37,905 nucleotides of DNA from Bordetella parapertussis (GTDB lineage Bacteria; Pseudomonadota; Gammaproteobacteria; Burkholderiales; Burkholderiaceae_C), in the NCBI GenBank assembly GCA_945890735.1, contig CAMDCZ010000018.1, positions 1 through 37,905 of the forward strand, read 5' to 3'. Within the stretch, counting starts at the first letter, position 1, and every line of letters begins with the position of its first letter. The notes under the pieces were generated by a model. It was given only the letters and a program-made list of their open reading frames with translations. It searched no databases and was not told the DNA's origin. The position numbers and the translations under genes are program-made. Shown here one piece after another: positions 24,845-33,158 of the stretch.

Positions 24845-26659
24845 TCAAGTTTGGCTGGAATGGATCAGCCGTTGCACGGCAAAGCGTTTGTCAGCCTCAT
24901 AGGGAAACACGTCATGGACATGTCCTTGGCTGATTTTCTCTTTGTGACCTTGCCAAAAACTTGCGTCCAGCAAATCGGCATGGTGCTTCATGAATACCGC
25001 GCGAACCGCCGGGTTGCCCAGCAAGAAAGGACCGAAGGTCTCGGGAAACACATCGCGGGGGCCCACGTGGTACCAAATCTCGCCAGACATTTCGTCCTCT
25101 TCGTTGCGGGGTGCGGGCACGCGACGGAAATGGCAGTCGGTGATGTACTCGATCTCGTCGTAATCGTAGAACACCACTTTGCCGTGGCGTGTCACGCCAA
25201 AGTTTTTCCACAACATGTCGCCGGGGAAAATATTGGCCGCCACCAAGTCCTTGATGGCGTTACCGTATTCGATCACTGCACGCTCCATCTGGGCCTGCGC
25301 CTTGGGGTCGTCTAGTCCTGCGTCAAAAGCCTCTTGCAGGTAAATATTCAGAGGAATCATGCGCCGCTCGATGTAGGCATGTTTGATCACCACTTCTTGA
25401 TGGCCGTCTCTGCGGGTGTTGATCTCAATTTGGCTGGGTGCAAATTTTTGGATCTCGGCAATCAACTCATCCTCGAAGCGAGCGCGCGGAAAGGCCACGT
25501 TGCTGTACTCCAAGGTGTCGGCCATTCGCCCGACCCGGTCGTGTTGCTTGACCAGCAAATACTTGCCCTGGATTTGCTCGCGGGTGGTGTCTTTGGGGGG
25601 TGGGTAAAAGTCTTTGATGACTTTGAACACATAAGGGAACGACGGTTGGTCAAACACCAACATCACCATGCCCTTGATGCCCGGCGCAATGCGGAATTTG
25701 TCGGTGCTGTGGCGCTGGTGGTAGAGCAGGTCTCGGTAGAACAAGGTTTTGCCCTGCTTGGCCAAGCCCAGCGCGTTGTAAATTTCGGCGCGCGGTTTGC
25801 GCGGCATCATGCTGCGCAAGAACTGCACGTAGGCGGACGGGATGTCCATGTCCACCAAAAAATACGCACGGGCAAAGCTGAACAACATCAGCAAGTCATC
25901 TTCGCCAAACAAAGCCGCGTCAATCACCAGTTGGCCTTGTGGGTTGTGCAGTATGGGCAAGGCAAAGGGTATTTCCTGAAAGCCGTTGATCACTTTGCCT
26001 ACGATGTAAGCCCCCTTGTTGCGAAAGAAAAGGTTGGACAGCACCTGCACCTGAAAGTTGGCACGCAAACGGGTGTTGTCCAAGCGGTTTTGCACATTGC
26101 GCAAAATGTCCGCCACGTCACGTTCAAGGTTTTCAAACGGGCAGTCCAACTGGAAGTGCCGAACCATTTGCCCGATCACATCGCCCAGGTTGTGGGCTGA
26201 CGGATACCAGGCTTTGTAGGTGGGCAAGGCGCCAGCTTGGTCGTTTTCAATGTATTCCGTGCTCACCGCTGGCCGCACAAAAATGAATTCGTTTTGGAAA
26301 TAGCTGCGGTCCAGGATTTTGGTGGTCACCGAATTGAAAAACGTTTCCGCCAATTCGGGTTGGAAATGGTCAACCAACAAGCCGATGTAGTGCAATTTGA
26401 CTTGCTGCCAAATTTCTTTGGGCTGGGTTTCCGCTTGGTATTCCGTCTCTAAACGCTCAGAACACTCTTTCACGCGCAGGTCGTAATACTCGATACGCTC
26501 TCGCTGGGCCCGTTGCTGCCCGTGCCAATCTTGCTGCTCAAAGCGGCATTTGGCTTGCGAAGACTCCAGGCGGAACAACTCGTAGTGACGGTTAAACCCA
26601 TCCATCATCGCTTTGGCGATGTCATAGGCAACGGTGGAGTCCAGGCGCTGGGGGAACAT
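24845..26659 (-). CDS. aceK: Isocitrate dehydrogenase kinase/phosphatase
   Basis: This 604-residue bifunctional enzyme phosphorylates isocitrate dehydrogenase to turn it off, sending isocitrate to the glyoxylate shunt, and dephosphorylates it to turn it back on. It matches AceK throughout: the N-terminal regulatory helices, KGMVMLVFDQPSFPYVFKVIKDFYPPPKD with the ATP-binding elements, the KYLLVKQHDRVGRMADTLEYSNVAFPRARF stretch, and the catalytic region near KNFGVTRHGKVVFYDYDEIEYIT with its acidic residues. In enterobacteria it sits with aceBA. Here it lies between carbonic anhydrase (11 nt upstream) and a thiolase (23 nt downstream) inside the liu run. Its length is normal. Confidence 0.96.
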   Translation of the reverse strand: MFPQRLDSTVAYDIAKAMMDGFNRHYELFRLESSQAKCRFEQQDWHGQQRAQRERIEYYDLRVKECSERLETEYQAETQPKEIWQQVKLHYIGLLVDHFQPELAETFFNSVTTKILDRSYFQNEFIFVRPAVSTEYIENDQAGALPTYKAWYPSAHNLGDVIGQMVRHFQLDCPFENLERDVADILRNVQNRLDNTRLRANFQVQVLSNLFFRNKGAYIVGKVINGFQEIPFALPILHNPQGQLVIDAALFGEDDLLMLFSFARAYFLVDMDIPSAYVQFLRSMMPRKPRAEIYNALGLAKQGKTLFYRDLLYHQRHSTDKFRIAPGIKGMVMLVFDQPSFPYVFKVIKDFYPPPKDTTREQIQGKYLLVKQHDRVGRMADTLEYSNVAFPRARFEDELIAEIQKFAPSQIEINTRRDGHQEVVIKHAYIERRMIPLNIYLQEAFDAGLDDPKAQAQMERAVIEYGNAIKDLVAANIFPGDMLWKNFGVTRHGKVVFYDYDEIEYITDCHFRRVPAPRNEEDEMSGEIWYHVGPRDVFPETFGPFLLGNPAVRAVFMKHHADLLDASFWQGHKEKISQGHVHDVFPYEADKRFAVQRLIHSSQT

Positions 26660-26670
26660 GTTGGCCCGCT

Positions 26671-27327
26671 TCAGGGGTTGCCGCGCGGATAACGCTTGAA
26701 AGCCGTGCGAAACACATCCACGACCTCTTCGGCGCGGCTCATGGTGACTTGCAAGTCCTTCACCAAGCCGTCATCCAAGCCGTAAATCCAGCCGTGAACA
26801 CTGATTTTTTGACCACGTGCCCAGGCGTCTTGCATGACATTGGACAAGGCCACATTGCCCACTTGTTCCAACACATTCATTTCGCACAAGACCGATTCCA
26901 TCTCAGCCTGGGGCAAATGGTTCAGCCGCTGACGGTGACGCAAATGCACATCTGAGACATGGCGCAACCAGTTGTCGGCCAAGCCAATGCGGGTGCCGCG
27001 GGCCGCGGCCAGCACACCGCCGCAGCCGTAATGCCCAACCACCATGATGTGCTCGACCTTGAGGTGCTCGACCGCGAACTGGATCACCGACAAGGCATTC
27101 AAGTCGGAATGCACCACCACATTGGCCACATTGCGGTGGACAAACACCTCGCCCGGGTCCAGGCCAATGATTTCATTGGCGGGTACGCGGCTGTCTGAGC
27201 AACCGATCCACAGGTATTTGGGTGACTGCTGTTTGGCCAGCCGCTCAAAAAACCCGGGGCGCTCGAGCGACATGCGCCGCGCCCAATCGCGGTTGTTGTC
27301 AAACAAAGAAGTGATGGATGTTGTCAT
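26671..27327 (-). CDS. can: Beta-class carbonic anhydrase
   Basis: This 218-residue zinc enzyme interconverts CO2 and bicarbonate in the cytoplasm. It follows E. coli Can closely. Zinc ligands are Cys43, His99 and Cys102, and the Asp45-Arg47 dyad is in WIGCSDSRVPANEI. HRNVANVVVHSDLNALSV and GWIYGLDDGLVKDLQV are also conserved. The ATG at 27327 is 2 nt after the liuR stop; the in-frame TTG at 27333 is less likely. Its place in a carboxylase operon is notable because biotin carboxylase uses bicarbonate, not CO2. Confidence 0.95.
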   Translation of the reverse strand: MTTSITSLFDNNRDWARRMSLERPGFFERLAKQQSPKYLWIGCSDSRVPANEIIGLDPGEVFVHRNVANVVVHSDLNALSVIQFAVEHLKVEHIMVVGHYGCGGVLAAARGTRIGLADNWLRHVSDVHLRHRQRLNHLPQAEMESVLCEMNVLEQVGNVALSNVMQDAWARGQKISVHGWIYGLDDGLVKDLQVTMSRAEEVVDVFRTAFKRYPRGNP

Positions 27328-27329
27328 GT

Positions 27330-27731
27330 TCAAACCCGTTCGCCTGTGTTGTGCTTGGCCATCAACTGCTTGGCTTCGCGTTCGTGTTGTTTCACTTCGT
27401 CCAAATTGGCCTGGATCTCTTGCATTTGCAATTCCAGTTGCTTGCGATGCTCCGCCAGCACGGCAGTGAATTTTTGCAACTGCGGCACGGTGTCACGTGG
27501 ACTGTCGTACATGTCAATGATGTCTTTGGCCTCGGTCAAAGACAAACCCAGTCGCTTGGCCCGCAAGGTCAGGCGCAAGCGGGCACGCTCGCGCGCACTG
27601 TAAATCCGATTGCGTCCGCCTGGCCCATGGCGCTCGGGGCGCAGCAACCCCATGTCCTCGTAAAAACGGATGGCGCGCGTGGTGAGGTCGAACTCTTTGG
27701 CCAGATCGCGAATGGTGTAATGGGTCGCCAT
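27330..27731 (-). CDS. liuR: MerR-family regulator, LiuR type
   Basis: This 133-residue MerR-family transcription factor has an N-terminal winged helix (YTIRDLAKEFDLTTRAIRFYEDMGLLRPER, then RIYSARERARLRLTLRAKRLGLSLTEAKDIIDMYD). A C-terminal dimerisation coiled coil of about 50 residues follows, rich in Glu, Gln and Lys and without metal-binding cysteines. The LRAKRLGLSLTEAKDIIDMYD segment closely resembles LiuR, the regulator of leucine/isovalerate utilisation in proteobacteria. It is the first gene of the run containing liuB and liuD. The ATG at 27731 is chosen because the 18 codons upstream would translate the palindromic operator. That operator ends 10 nt before this start, implying autoregulation. 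Confidence 0.88.
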   Translation of the reverse strand: MATHYTIRDLAKEFDLTTRAIRFYEDMGLLRPERHGPGGRNRIYSARERARLRLTLRAKRLGLSLTEAKDIIDMYDSPRDTVPQLQKFTAVLAEHRKQLELQMQEIQANLDEVKQHEREAKQLMAKHNTGERV

Positions 27732-27736
27732 GGGAC

Positions 27737-27762
27737 AATTGACGTTTACGTAAACGTTAATT
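27737..27762. promoter_or_regulatory. Candidate LiuR operator palindrome in divergent promoter region
   Basis: The core ACGTTTACGTAAACGT (27742-27757) is a perfect 16-bp palindrome. It extends to 26 bp with a single mismatched pair (27741/27758). It lies between the liuR start (27731) and the divergent MBL-hydrolase start (27784). On the plus strand a TTGACG (27739-27744) and a TTATCA (27761-27766) flank the core with 16-bp spacing, so the site would sit between -35 and -10 as MerR regulators prefer. On the minus strand a TGATAAT is a possible -10. I found no second copy near the other liu genes. The role is inferred from symmetry, position and the adjacent regulator. Confidence 0.8.
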
Positions 27763-27783
27763 ATCAAGCAAAATCGCCCCGCC

Positions 27784-28857
27784 ATGAACCTGCTCGAACA
27801 AGAACTGCACTATCCCCTGGGCGACGCCCTGCCCGCCAAGGGCCATGGCTTGCAAGTGGCTCCAGGGGTGCATTGGTTGCGCATGGGCTTGCCGTTTGCC
27901 TTGGACCACATCAATTTATGGCTGCTACGTGACTGCATCGATGGGGTTGATGGCTGGACCGTGGTGGACTGCTGTTTGGACAATGACCATGCCCGAGCCC
28001 AATGGCTGCAGGTGTTTGACAACTGTTTGGCCGGTTTACCAGTGCTGCGGGTGATCGCCACGCACATGCACCCCGACCATTTGGGCCTGGCCCATTGGCT
28101 GTGCGCCCACTGGCAAGTTCCTTTGTGGATCAGTGCCACCGATTACCACACCGCCCACACCCTGATTTCCAGCACCGACACACATGACGGCGAACAGGCC
28201 ATCGCGTTTTTCCAATCGCATGGCCTGCAAGACACAAAGGTGCATGGCGCTTTGCGCGACAGGCAACTGCAATTTGGCCACATGGTGCCTGCCCTGCCTG
28301 CACAGTTTGTGCGCTTGATCGATGGCATGCGGGTGCGCATCGGCGGTCATGACTGGCTATGCATCAGCGGCTATGGCCACGCGCCCGAGCACATCGCGCT
28401 GCATTGCGCCGACTTGAATGTCTTGATCAGCGGCGACATGGTGTTGCCCCGCATCTCGAGCAACATCAGCGTGTACGACAGCGAGCCCGAAGGCAATCCG
28501 CTGCAGCTGTTTTTGGATTCACTCCAGCGGTATGCGGCGCTGCCGAGCGATTGCCTGGTCTTGCCCTCCCACGGCAAGCCTTTCACGGGCCTGCACCAAC
28601 GCATCACTCAGCTGCAACACCACCATGCAGAACGCTTGCAAGACCTGATCGATTGTTGTCCGGCAGCGGGCATGAGCGCGGCCGATGTCCTGCCGGTGCT
28701 GTTCAAGCGCGAGATGGACGCACACCAATCCACGTTTGCCATGGGCGAATCCTTGGCGCATCTGCACCTGCTGTGGCATGCAGGCGACTTGACCCGGCAC
28801 AAGGGTATCGATGGTGTTTACCGCTTCAAGCCCACTGGGGCAACACCTCGTCCTTGA
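27784..28857 (+). CDS. Metallo-beta-lactamase-fold hydrolase
   Basis: This 357-residue MBL-fold enzyme has the metal motif THMHPDHLG (His94, His96, Asp98, His99), further ligands in SGYGHAPEH (His in the GH pair) and in LISGDMVL, and the late LPSHGKPF His. It resembles glyoxalase II/RNase-Z-like hydrolases with a C-terminal helical extension (about 280-345), which is common in MBL proteins linked to acyl-CoA metabolism. It is divergent from liuR across the palindromic operator, so it is probably part of the same regulon. Its substrate is unknown; thioester hydrolysis would fit the context but is a guess. Its 3' end overlaps the convergent metallopeptidase gene by 32 bp. Confidence 0.85.
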   Translation: MNLLEQELHYPLGDALPAKGHGLQVAPGVHWLRMGLPFALDHINLWLLRDCIDGVDGWTVVDCCLDNDHARAQWLQVFDNCLAGLPVLRVIATHMHPDHLGLAHWLCAHWQVPLWISATDYHTAHTLISSTDTHDGEQAIAFFQSHGLQDTKVHGALRDRQLQFGHMVPALPAQFVRLIDGMRVRIGGHDWLCISGYGHAPEHIALHCADLNVLISGDMVLPRISSNISVYDSEPEGNPLQLFLDSLQRYAALPSDCLVLPSHGKPFTGLHQRITQLQHHHAERLQDLIDCCPAAGMSAADVLPVLFKREMDAHQSTFAMGESLAHLHLLWHAGDLTRHKGIDGVYRFKPTGATPRP

Positions 28858-29707
28858 GTTGGGCACGGCGCTCGGCATAGTCGGGCACGACGGTGCGCAC
28901 CGTGTCCCAAAACAATGGGCTGTGGTCCATCACCCGCAAATGGCTGAGTTCATGGACCACGACATAGTCGATGATGTCTTGTTTGAAATGGATCAAACGC
29001 CAATTCAAGCGAATCGCCCCATCGGCACTGGCCGTGCCCCACCGGGTGCTGGCGTTGCTCAAGGAGAGCTTTTTCCATTGCACGCCCAGGCCTGGCGCGA
29101 AGTGGTTCAGGCGTTCCGTGAAGTTGCGCTTGGCTTGCTGCATCAACCAGGCTTGTACCGCATCCCGGATTTGTTGTTCACTGGCCGCTTGTGAAACGGC
29201 CACTCGCAACACGCGTGGGCAGCCTGGGCTGTCTGGCGTGGCTTCTTGCAAATGCGCGCCCACTGTCTTGAAACCGTGCGTCCCATCCAGCTTGAGCACA
29301 ACGGTTTCCCCCAAGAACGGCAATGTCACACCATCGCGCCATTGGATGATGCTGGCTTGCATCTGCCTTTGACGCGCTTGCATTTCCAACAACTTGTTCA
29401 GTATCCAATCAGCCTTCTCGCGCAAGAACGCCTCGATCACGCCAATGCCGACCCAGCGTGGCGCTCGCACATCCAGGCCGTCCGGTCCGACCGACATGCC
29501 AATGGTTTTGCGCGGACTTCGTTTTAAACAATAAGCCACCGAGCTTGCGCCCAAGTGGATGCCGCGGTTGGCATGTGGGTGCTGAAAATGGGTGGCTGTC
29601 AAAACCTCTGACAACGCCAGCAGCGGCTGCGCTGGCTCAGTGGGCGTGGCCAGCGCAGCTGGCTTGGGGTCCAACCAATCCAAGGCGAGTTGGACAAAGG
29701 CTTTCAT
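28826..29707 (-). CDS. YgjP-like (DUF45) zinc metallopeptidase family protein
   Basis: This 293-residue protein has the YgjP/DUF45 metallopeptidase domain. The HExxH motif is HELSH (252-256) with the third ligand probably His262 in VMDHSPLFW. It is preceded by the family's WGTASADGAIRLNWRLIHF strand (223-241). The first ~45 residues are Pro/Ala-rich and specific to this group. The start at 29707 overlaps the plsC stop as ATGA; an upstream in-frame ATG would lie deep in plsC. It is probably intracellular, since no signal peptide is seen. Targets are not known for the family. Confidence 0.85.
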   Translation of the reverse strand: MKAFVQLALDWLDPKPAALATPTEPAQPLLALSEVLTATHFQHPHANRGIHLGASSVAYCLKRSPRKTIGMSVGPDGLDVRAPRWVGIGVIEAFLREKADWILNKLLEMQARQRQMQASIIQWRDGVTLPFLGETVVLKLDGTHGFKTVGAHLQEATPDSPGCPRVLRVAVSQAASEQQIRDAVQAWLMQQAKRNFTERLNHFAPGLGVQWKKLSLSNASTRWGTASADGAIRLNWRLIHFKQDIIDYVVVHELSHLRVMDHSPLFWDTVRTVVPDYAERRAQLKDEVLPQWA

Positions 29708-30456
29708 GGCGCGTTTTGCCCGAGGTAGGCCTCGGGATCTAAGCGGCGCATTTCCGATTCGATCCATTGCTGCACCTCGGCCATGAGTTCATCCGGGTCG
29801 CGCCCCGTGCTCTCGATCGGCTTGCCAATCGACACCGTCACCAAACCGGGGCGCTTGATGAACGCCTTGCGGGGCCAACACACACCGGAATTCACGGCAA
29901 TCGGCACGACCGGCACGCCAGCATCGATCGCCAAACGGGTGCCGCCGGATTTGTATTGACCCGCCTGCCCACGAGCGATGCGCGTGCCCTCGGGAAACAT
30001 GATCACCCAAATCCCTTGGTTCAAGAGCGCACGACCTTGTTGCGCCACTTTGTGAAACGCCTGTTTGCGCAAACTGCGGTCGATGTGGATCATGTCGAGC
30101 TTGCCAATCGCCCAACCAAAAAATGGCACATACAGCAACTCTTTTTTGAACACGTACGCCAGGTCGCGCGGCATGATGACTGGCATCAAAAAAGTCTCGT
30201 AGGTCGACTGGTGTTTGACCAGCAAGACCGCGGGCTGGTCATCGGCGGGCAAATTGTCTTGGCCCTCAACCCGGTAACGAATACCCAAGATGGTTTTGGC
30301 GCCAGCGATACTGAGCCACAACCAGAACCGGGCCAAGCGGTACAGGCGAGGACCACTGGCCCCCATGACAGCACTGAGCATCAGGTACAAAGCCACCGGT
30401 ATGACCGTGATCAGCATCCACAACAGATGCAGGCAAGCGCGAGCGGCTGCGATCAA
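29704..30456 (-). CDS. plsC: 1-acyl-sn-glycerol-3-phosphate acyltransferase
   Basis: This inner-membrane enzyme of 250 residues makes phosphatidic acid by acylating the sn-2 position of lysophosphatidic acid. An N-terminal membrane segment (LLWMLITVIPVALYLMLSAVM) precedes the acyltransferase domain with VKHQSTYETF (the NHxxxxD motif here reads H-x4-E), FPEGTRIARGQ and a VPVVPIAVNSG block. The TTG at 30456 is chosen: it overlaps the gmhB stop as TTGA and has AGGAG 8 nt upstream, whereas the ATG of the longer frame lies 40 nt inside gmhB. The Glu in place of Asp in the catalytic motif is seen in other betaproteobacterial PlsC-like proteins. Confidence 0.88.
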   Translation of the reverse strand: MIAAARACLHLLWMLITVIPVALYLMLSAVMGASGPRLYRLARFWLWLSIAGAKTILGIRYRVEGQDNLPADDQPAVLLVKHQSTYETFLMPVIMPRDLAYVFKKELLYVPFFGWAIGKLDMIHIDRSLRKQAFHKVAQQGRALLNQGIWVIMFPEGTRIARGQAGQYKSGGTRLAIDAGVPVVPIAVNSGVCWPRKAFIKRPGLVTVSIGKPIESTGRDPDELMAEVQQWIESEMRRLDPEAYLGQNAP

Positions 30457-31031
30457 GTGCCTTGCTCCTTGGGGGTTGATTCGCTGATCAGCCAATCGGC
30501 GAAATCAGACAAGTCTTTGTGCACCCGTGTTGTCGCCGGAAAGCGCTCGGGCAATGCAAGGCCAGTCAAACCCTGGCTTTTGCCGGTTTGCACCAAATGG
30601 GTTTGACAGCCCAAGGCGGCACCCGCTTGCGCGTCACGCAGACTGTCGCCAACGGCGTGCACCTCTGTCATCTGAACGCCAAAACGCTCAGCAATTTGTT
30701 CAAACAAACCCGGCAGAGGTTTGCGGCAATGACAGTGCTCATCCGGCGTGTGCGGACAATAAAAAATCGCGTCCACCCGCCCGCCGGCTTTGGACAGCAG
30801 TTTGTTGAGCTTGTCATGCATTTGATTGAGCGTGGCCACATCAAACAGGCCTCGCCCCAAGCCTGATTGGTTGGTGGCGATCACCACGTGCCAGCCCGCA
30901 TGGTGCAGCCGGGCCATGGCATCTATGGCGCCGGGCAAGGGAATCCATTCGTCAACCGTCTTCACATAATCGTCACGGTCTTGGTTGATGGTGCCATCGC
31001 GATCGAGGATGACCAGCTTGGTGTGCAGCAT
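30453..31031 (-). CDS. gmhB: D-glycero-beta-D-manno-heptose-1,7-bisphosphate 7-phosphatase
   Basis: This 192-residue HAD-family phosphatase of LPS inner-core ADP-heptose synthesis has the nucleophile motif VILDRDGTIN (Asp10, Asp12), IATNQSGLGRG for phosphate binding, and the GmhB zinc loop Cys92-x-His94...Cys100-x-Cys102 (YCPHTPDEHCHCRKP). The lid and DSLRDAQAGAALG (motif IV) are in place. It starts 3 nt after glyS and overlaps plsC by 4 nt. The gmhB-plsC neighbourhood with glyS is common in betaproteobacteria. Confidence 0.94.
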   Translation of the reverse strand: MLHTKLVILDRDGTINQDRDDYVKTVDEWIPLPGAIDAMARLHHAGWHVVIATNQSGLGRGLFDVATLNQMHDKLNKLLSKAGGRVDAIFYCPHTPDEHCHCRKPLPGLFEQIAERFGVQMTEVHAVGDSLRDAQAGAALGCQTHLVQTGKSQGLTGLALPERFPATTRVHKDLSDFADWLISESTPKEQGT

Positions 31032-31034
31032 GGA

Positions 31035-33158
31035 TTAGGCTGACAAACGAGACAGGTCGGCCACCCGGTTCATGGCCAAGTGCAATGACTTCAACAAACC
31101 CTGGCGATTCAAACGCAAATCGGCTTCTTCAGCGTTGACCATCACGTCCTGAAAAAATGCGTCCACCGGTTCACGCAAAGCAGCCAAGGTTTGCAAACTG
31201 GCGGTGTAGTCGCCCGCTTCGAACTGGGCTTGTGAGGTGGGCAACAGCTGCTGCATGGTGTTGAAGAGCTGGGTTTCTGCCTGCTCTTTGAAAAGCGCTG
31301 GATTGGCGTGGGGATCGACTTCACCGGATTTTTTCAAGACATTGCCAATGCGCTTGTTGGCTGCCGCCAAGGCTGCCGCTTCGGGCAAAGCGGCAAAAGC
31401 ACGCACCGCTGACAGCCGCTTTTTGACGTCGCCGAGCCTTTGAGGGTTTAAGGCCAACACGGCATCCACCTCTTGCGCCGAGTACAACTGGTCTCGCAAG
31501 CTGACGGCCATGCGGTCATGGATGAATGCTGTCAAGGCCTGCGCCACTGGCTGAATGGGGGTGCCAAACACCGCCTCTGCATGGGCCAACAGTTGATCCA
31601 AGGGCATGTCCAACCCGCCTTCGGTGAGGATGCGCAAAACGCCCAGCGCATGCCTGCGCAACGCAAACGGGTCTCTGTCGCCTGTGGGCAAATTGCCAAT
31701 GCCAAACATGCCCACCAGTGTTTCGAGTTTGTCAGCCAAAGCCACCACCATGCCCACCTGGTTGCGTGGCAGTTCATCTCCGGCAAAACGCGGCTTGTAA
31801 TGGTCTTCAATCGCCAACGCCACGTCTTCACCCAAGCCATCATGGCGCGCATAGTAAGCACCCATGGTCCCTTGCAGCTCTGGGAATTCACCCACCATGT
31901 CGGTTAACAAATCGGTTTTGGCCAGTTGGGCGGCCGTGTCCACAGCGGCACGCAAAACTGAGTCCTTGGCCTGTGGCAAGCAGTCGAAGATGTGGAGAGC
32001 GAGCAGCCGAACACGCTGCGTGCGTTCGCCTTGGGTGCCTAATTGGTTGTGATAAACCACTTTGCCCAGCCCCTCCAACCGAGAGGCCAGTGTTTTCTTG
32101 CGGTCTTGGTCAAAGAAAAATTGGGCATCTGCCAAGCGCGGACGCACCACACGCTCATTGCCCTGGATGACGGCACTGGGGTCTTGTGGACTGATGTTGC
32201 TCACCACCAAAAATCGGTTGCTCAATTGGCCTGAAGCGTCGAGCAAAGGGAAATACTTTTGATTGGCTTTCATCGTCAGAATCAAGCATTCTGGTGGCAC
32301 TTGCAAAAAAACAGGGTCAAACTGACAGACCAACACATTGGGCCGCTCTACCAACGCAGTCACCTCGTCCAACAAGTCGTCATCCTCGATGGGCTTGACC
32401 CCTGCGCCCAGTTGCTGCGCTGCGTTCATGAGCTGTTGGGCAATGTTGTCTCGCCGCGCTTGAAAACTGGCGATCACACCACCGTCTTGAAGCAAGGTCT
32501 CGGCATAGTCGTCTGCATGTTTGAACACCACAGGGCAAGCCTTGGCTTCAAACCGATGGCCATGCGTGCTTTGACCGGCATGCAAACCCAGTACCGAGAT
32601 GGGCACGATCTGGTCGCCGTGCAATGCCACCAAACCGTGGGCGGGCCGCACAAAACTGACGCTGTCCCAACCTGGCATGGCAGTGTCGGTCATCAGCTGA
32701 TACGTCATGGATTTGGCGATCGGCAGTTTGGCCAAGCTCATCAGCAAGGCGGCTTGCAAAGCCTGCGCCAAGGTCTGCCCTTGAACCAGTTGGTTCACAA
32801 ACAAAGCCTCGGCTTTGCCGTCGGGTTTGGTTTGCAGCTTCGCCACGTGGTCTGCGCCCATGCCCATGCCCTGGAGTTTTTTCAACAACGCAGGCGTGGC
32901 TTGACCCTGTGCATCCAAGCCGACAGACACTGGCATGAGTTTTTGAGTGACTTCATGATCCGCGGCCTTGTCAGCCACCTGGGTGATGTGTACAGCCATC
33001 CGGCGCGGTGTCGCAAACATCTGCACTTGGCTGTTGCTTTGCATCAGCCCGCTGTCTTGCAAGCCCTTGGTGATGCCGTCTGCAAACGCCTGTCCCAGCT
33101 TGCGCAAGGATTTCGGAGGCAACTCCTCCACGAAGAGTTCCAGCAGGAGATTTTTCAT
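31035..33158 (-). CDS. glyS: Glycyl-tRNA synthetase beta subunit
   Basis: This 707-residue beta subunit of the bacterial alpha2beta2 glycyl-tRNA synthetase handles tRNA recognition. It begins with LLLELFVEELPPKSLRKLG and contains the family stretches TPRRMAVHI, VLVCQFDPVFLQVPPECLILTMKANQKYFPL, VGEFPELQGTMGAYYARHDG and DPFALRRHALGVLRIL. A C-terminal anticodon-binding helical domain follows. The ATG at 33158 overlaps the glyQ stop as ATGA, giving coupled synthesis of the two subunits. Length is normal. Confidence 0.97.
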   Translation of the reverse strand: MKNLLLELFVEELPPKSLRKLGQAFADGITKGLQDSGLMQSNSQVQMFATPRRMAVHITQVADKAADHEVTQKLMPVSVGLDAQGQATPALLKKLQGMGMGADHVAKLQTKPDGKAEALFVNQLVQGQTLAQALQAALLMSLAKLPIAKSMTYQLMTDTAMPGWDSVSFVRPAHGLVALHGDQIVPISVLGLHAGQSTHGHRFEAKACPVVFKHADDYAETLLQDGGVIASFQARRDNIAQQLMNAAQQLGAGVKPIEDDDLLDEVTALVERPNVLVCQFDPVFLQVPPECLILTMKANQKYFPLLDASGQLSNRFLVVSNISPQDPSAVIQGNERVVRPRLADAQFFFDQDRKKTLASRLEGLGKVVYHNQLGTQGERTQRVRLLALHIFDCLPQAKDSVLRAAVDTAAQLAKTDLLTDMVGEFPELQGTMGAYYARHDGLGEDVALAIEDHYKPRFAGDELPRNQVGMVVALADKLETLVGMFGIGNLPTGDRDPFALRRHALGVLRILTEGGLDMPLDQLLAHAEAVFGTPIQPVAQALTAFIHDRMAVSLRDQLYSAQEVDAVLALNPQRLGDVKKRLSAVRAFAALPEAAALAAANKRIGNVLKKSGEVDPHANPALFKEQAETQLFNTMQQLLPTSQAQFEAGDYTASLQTLAALREPVDAFFQDVMVNAEEADLRLNRQGLLKSLHLAMNRVADLSRLSA

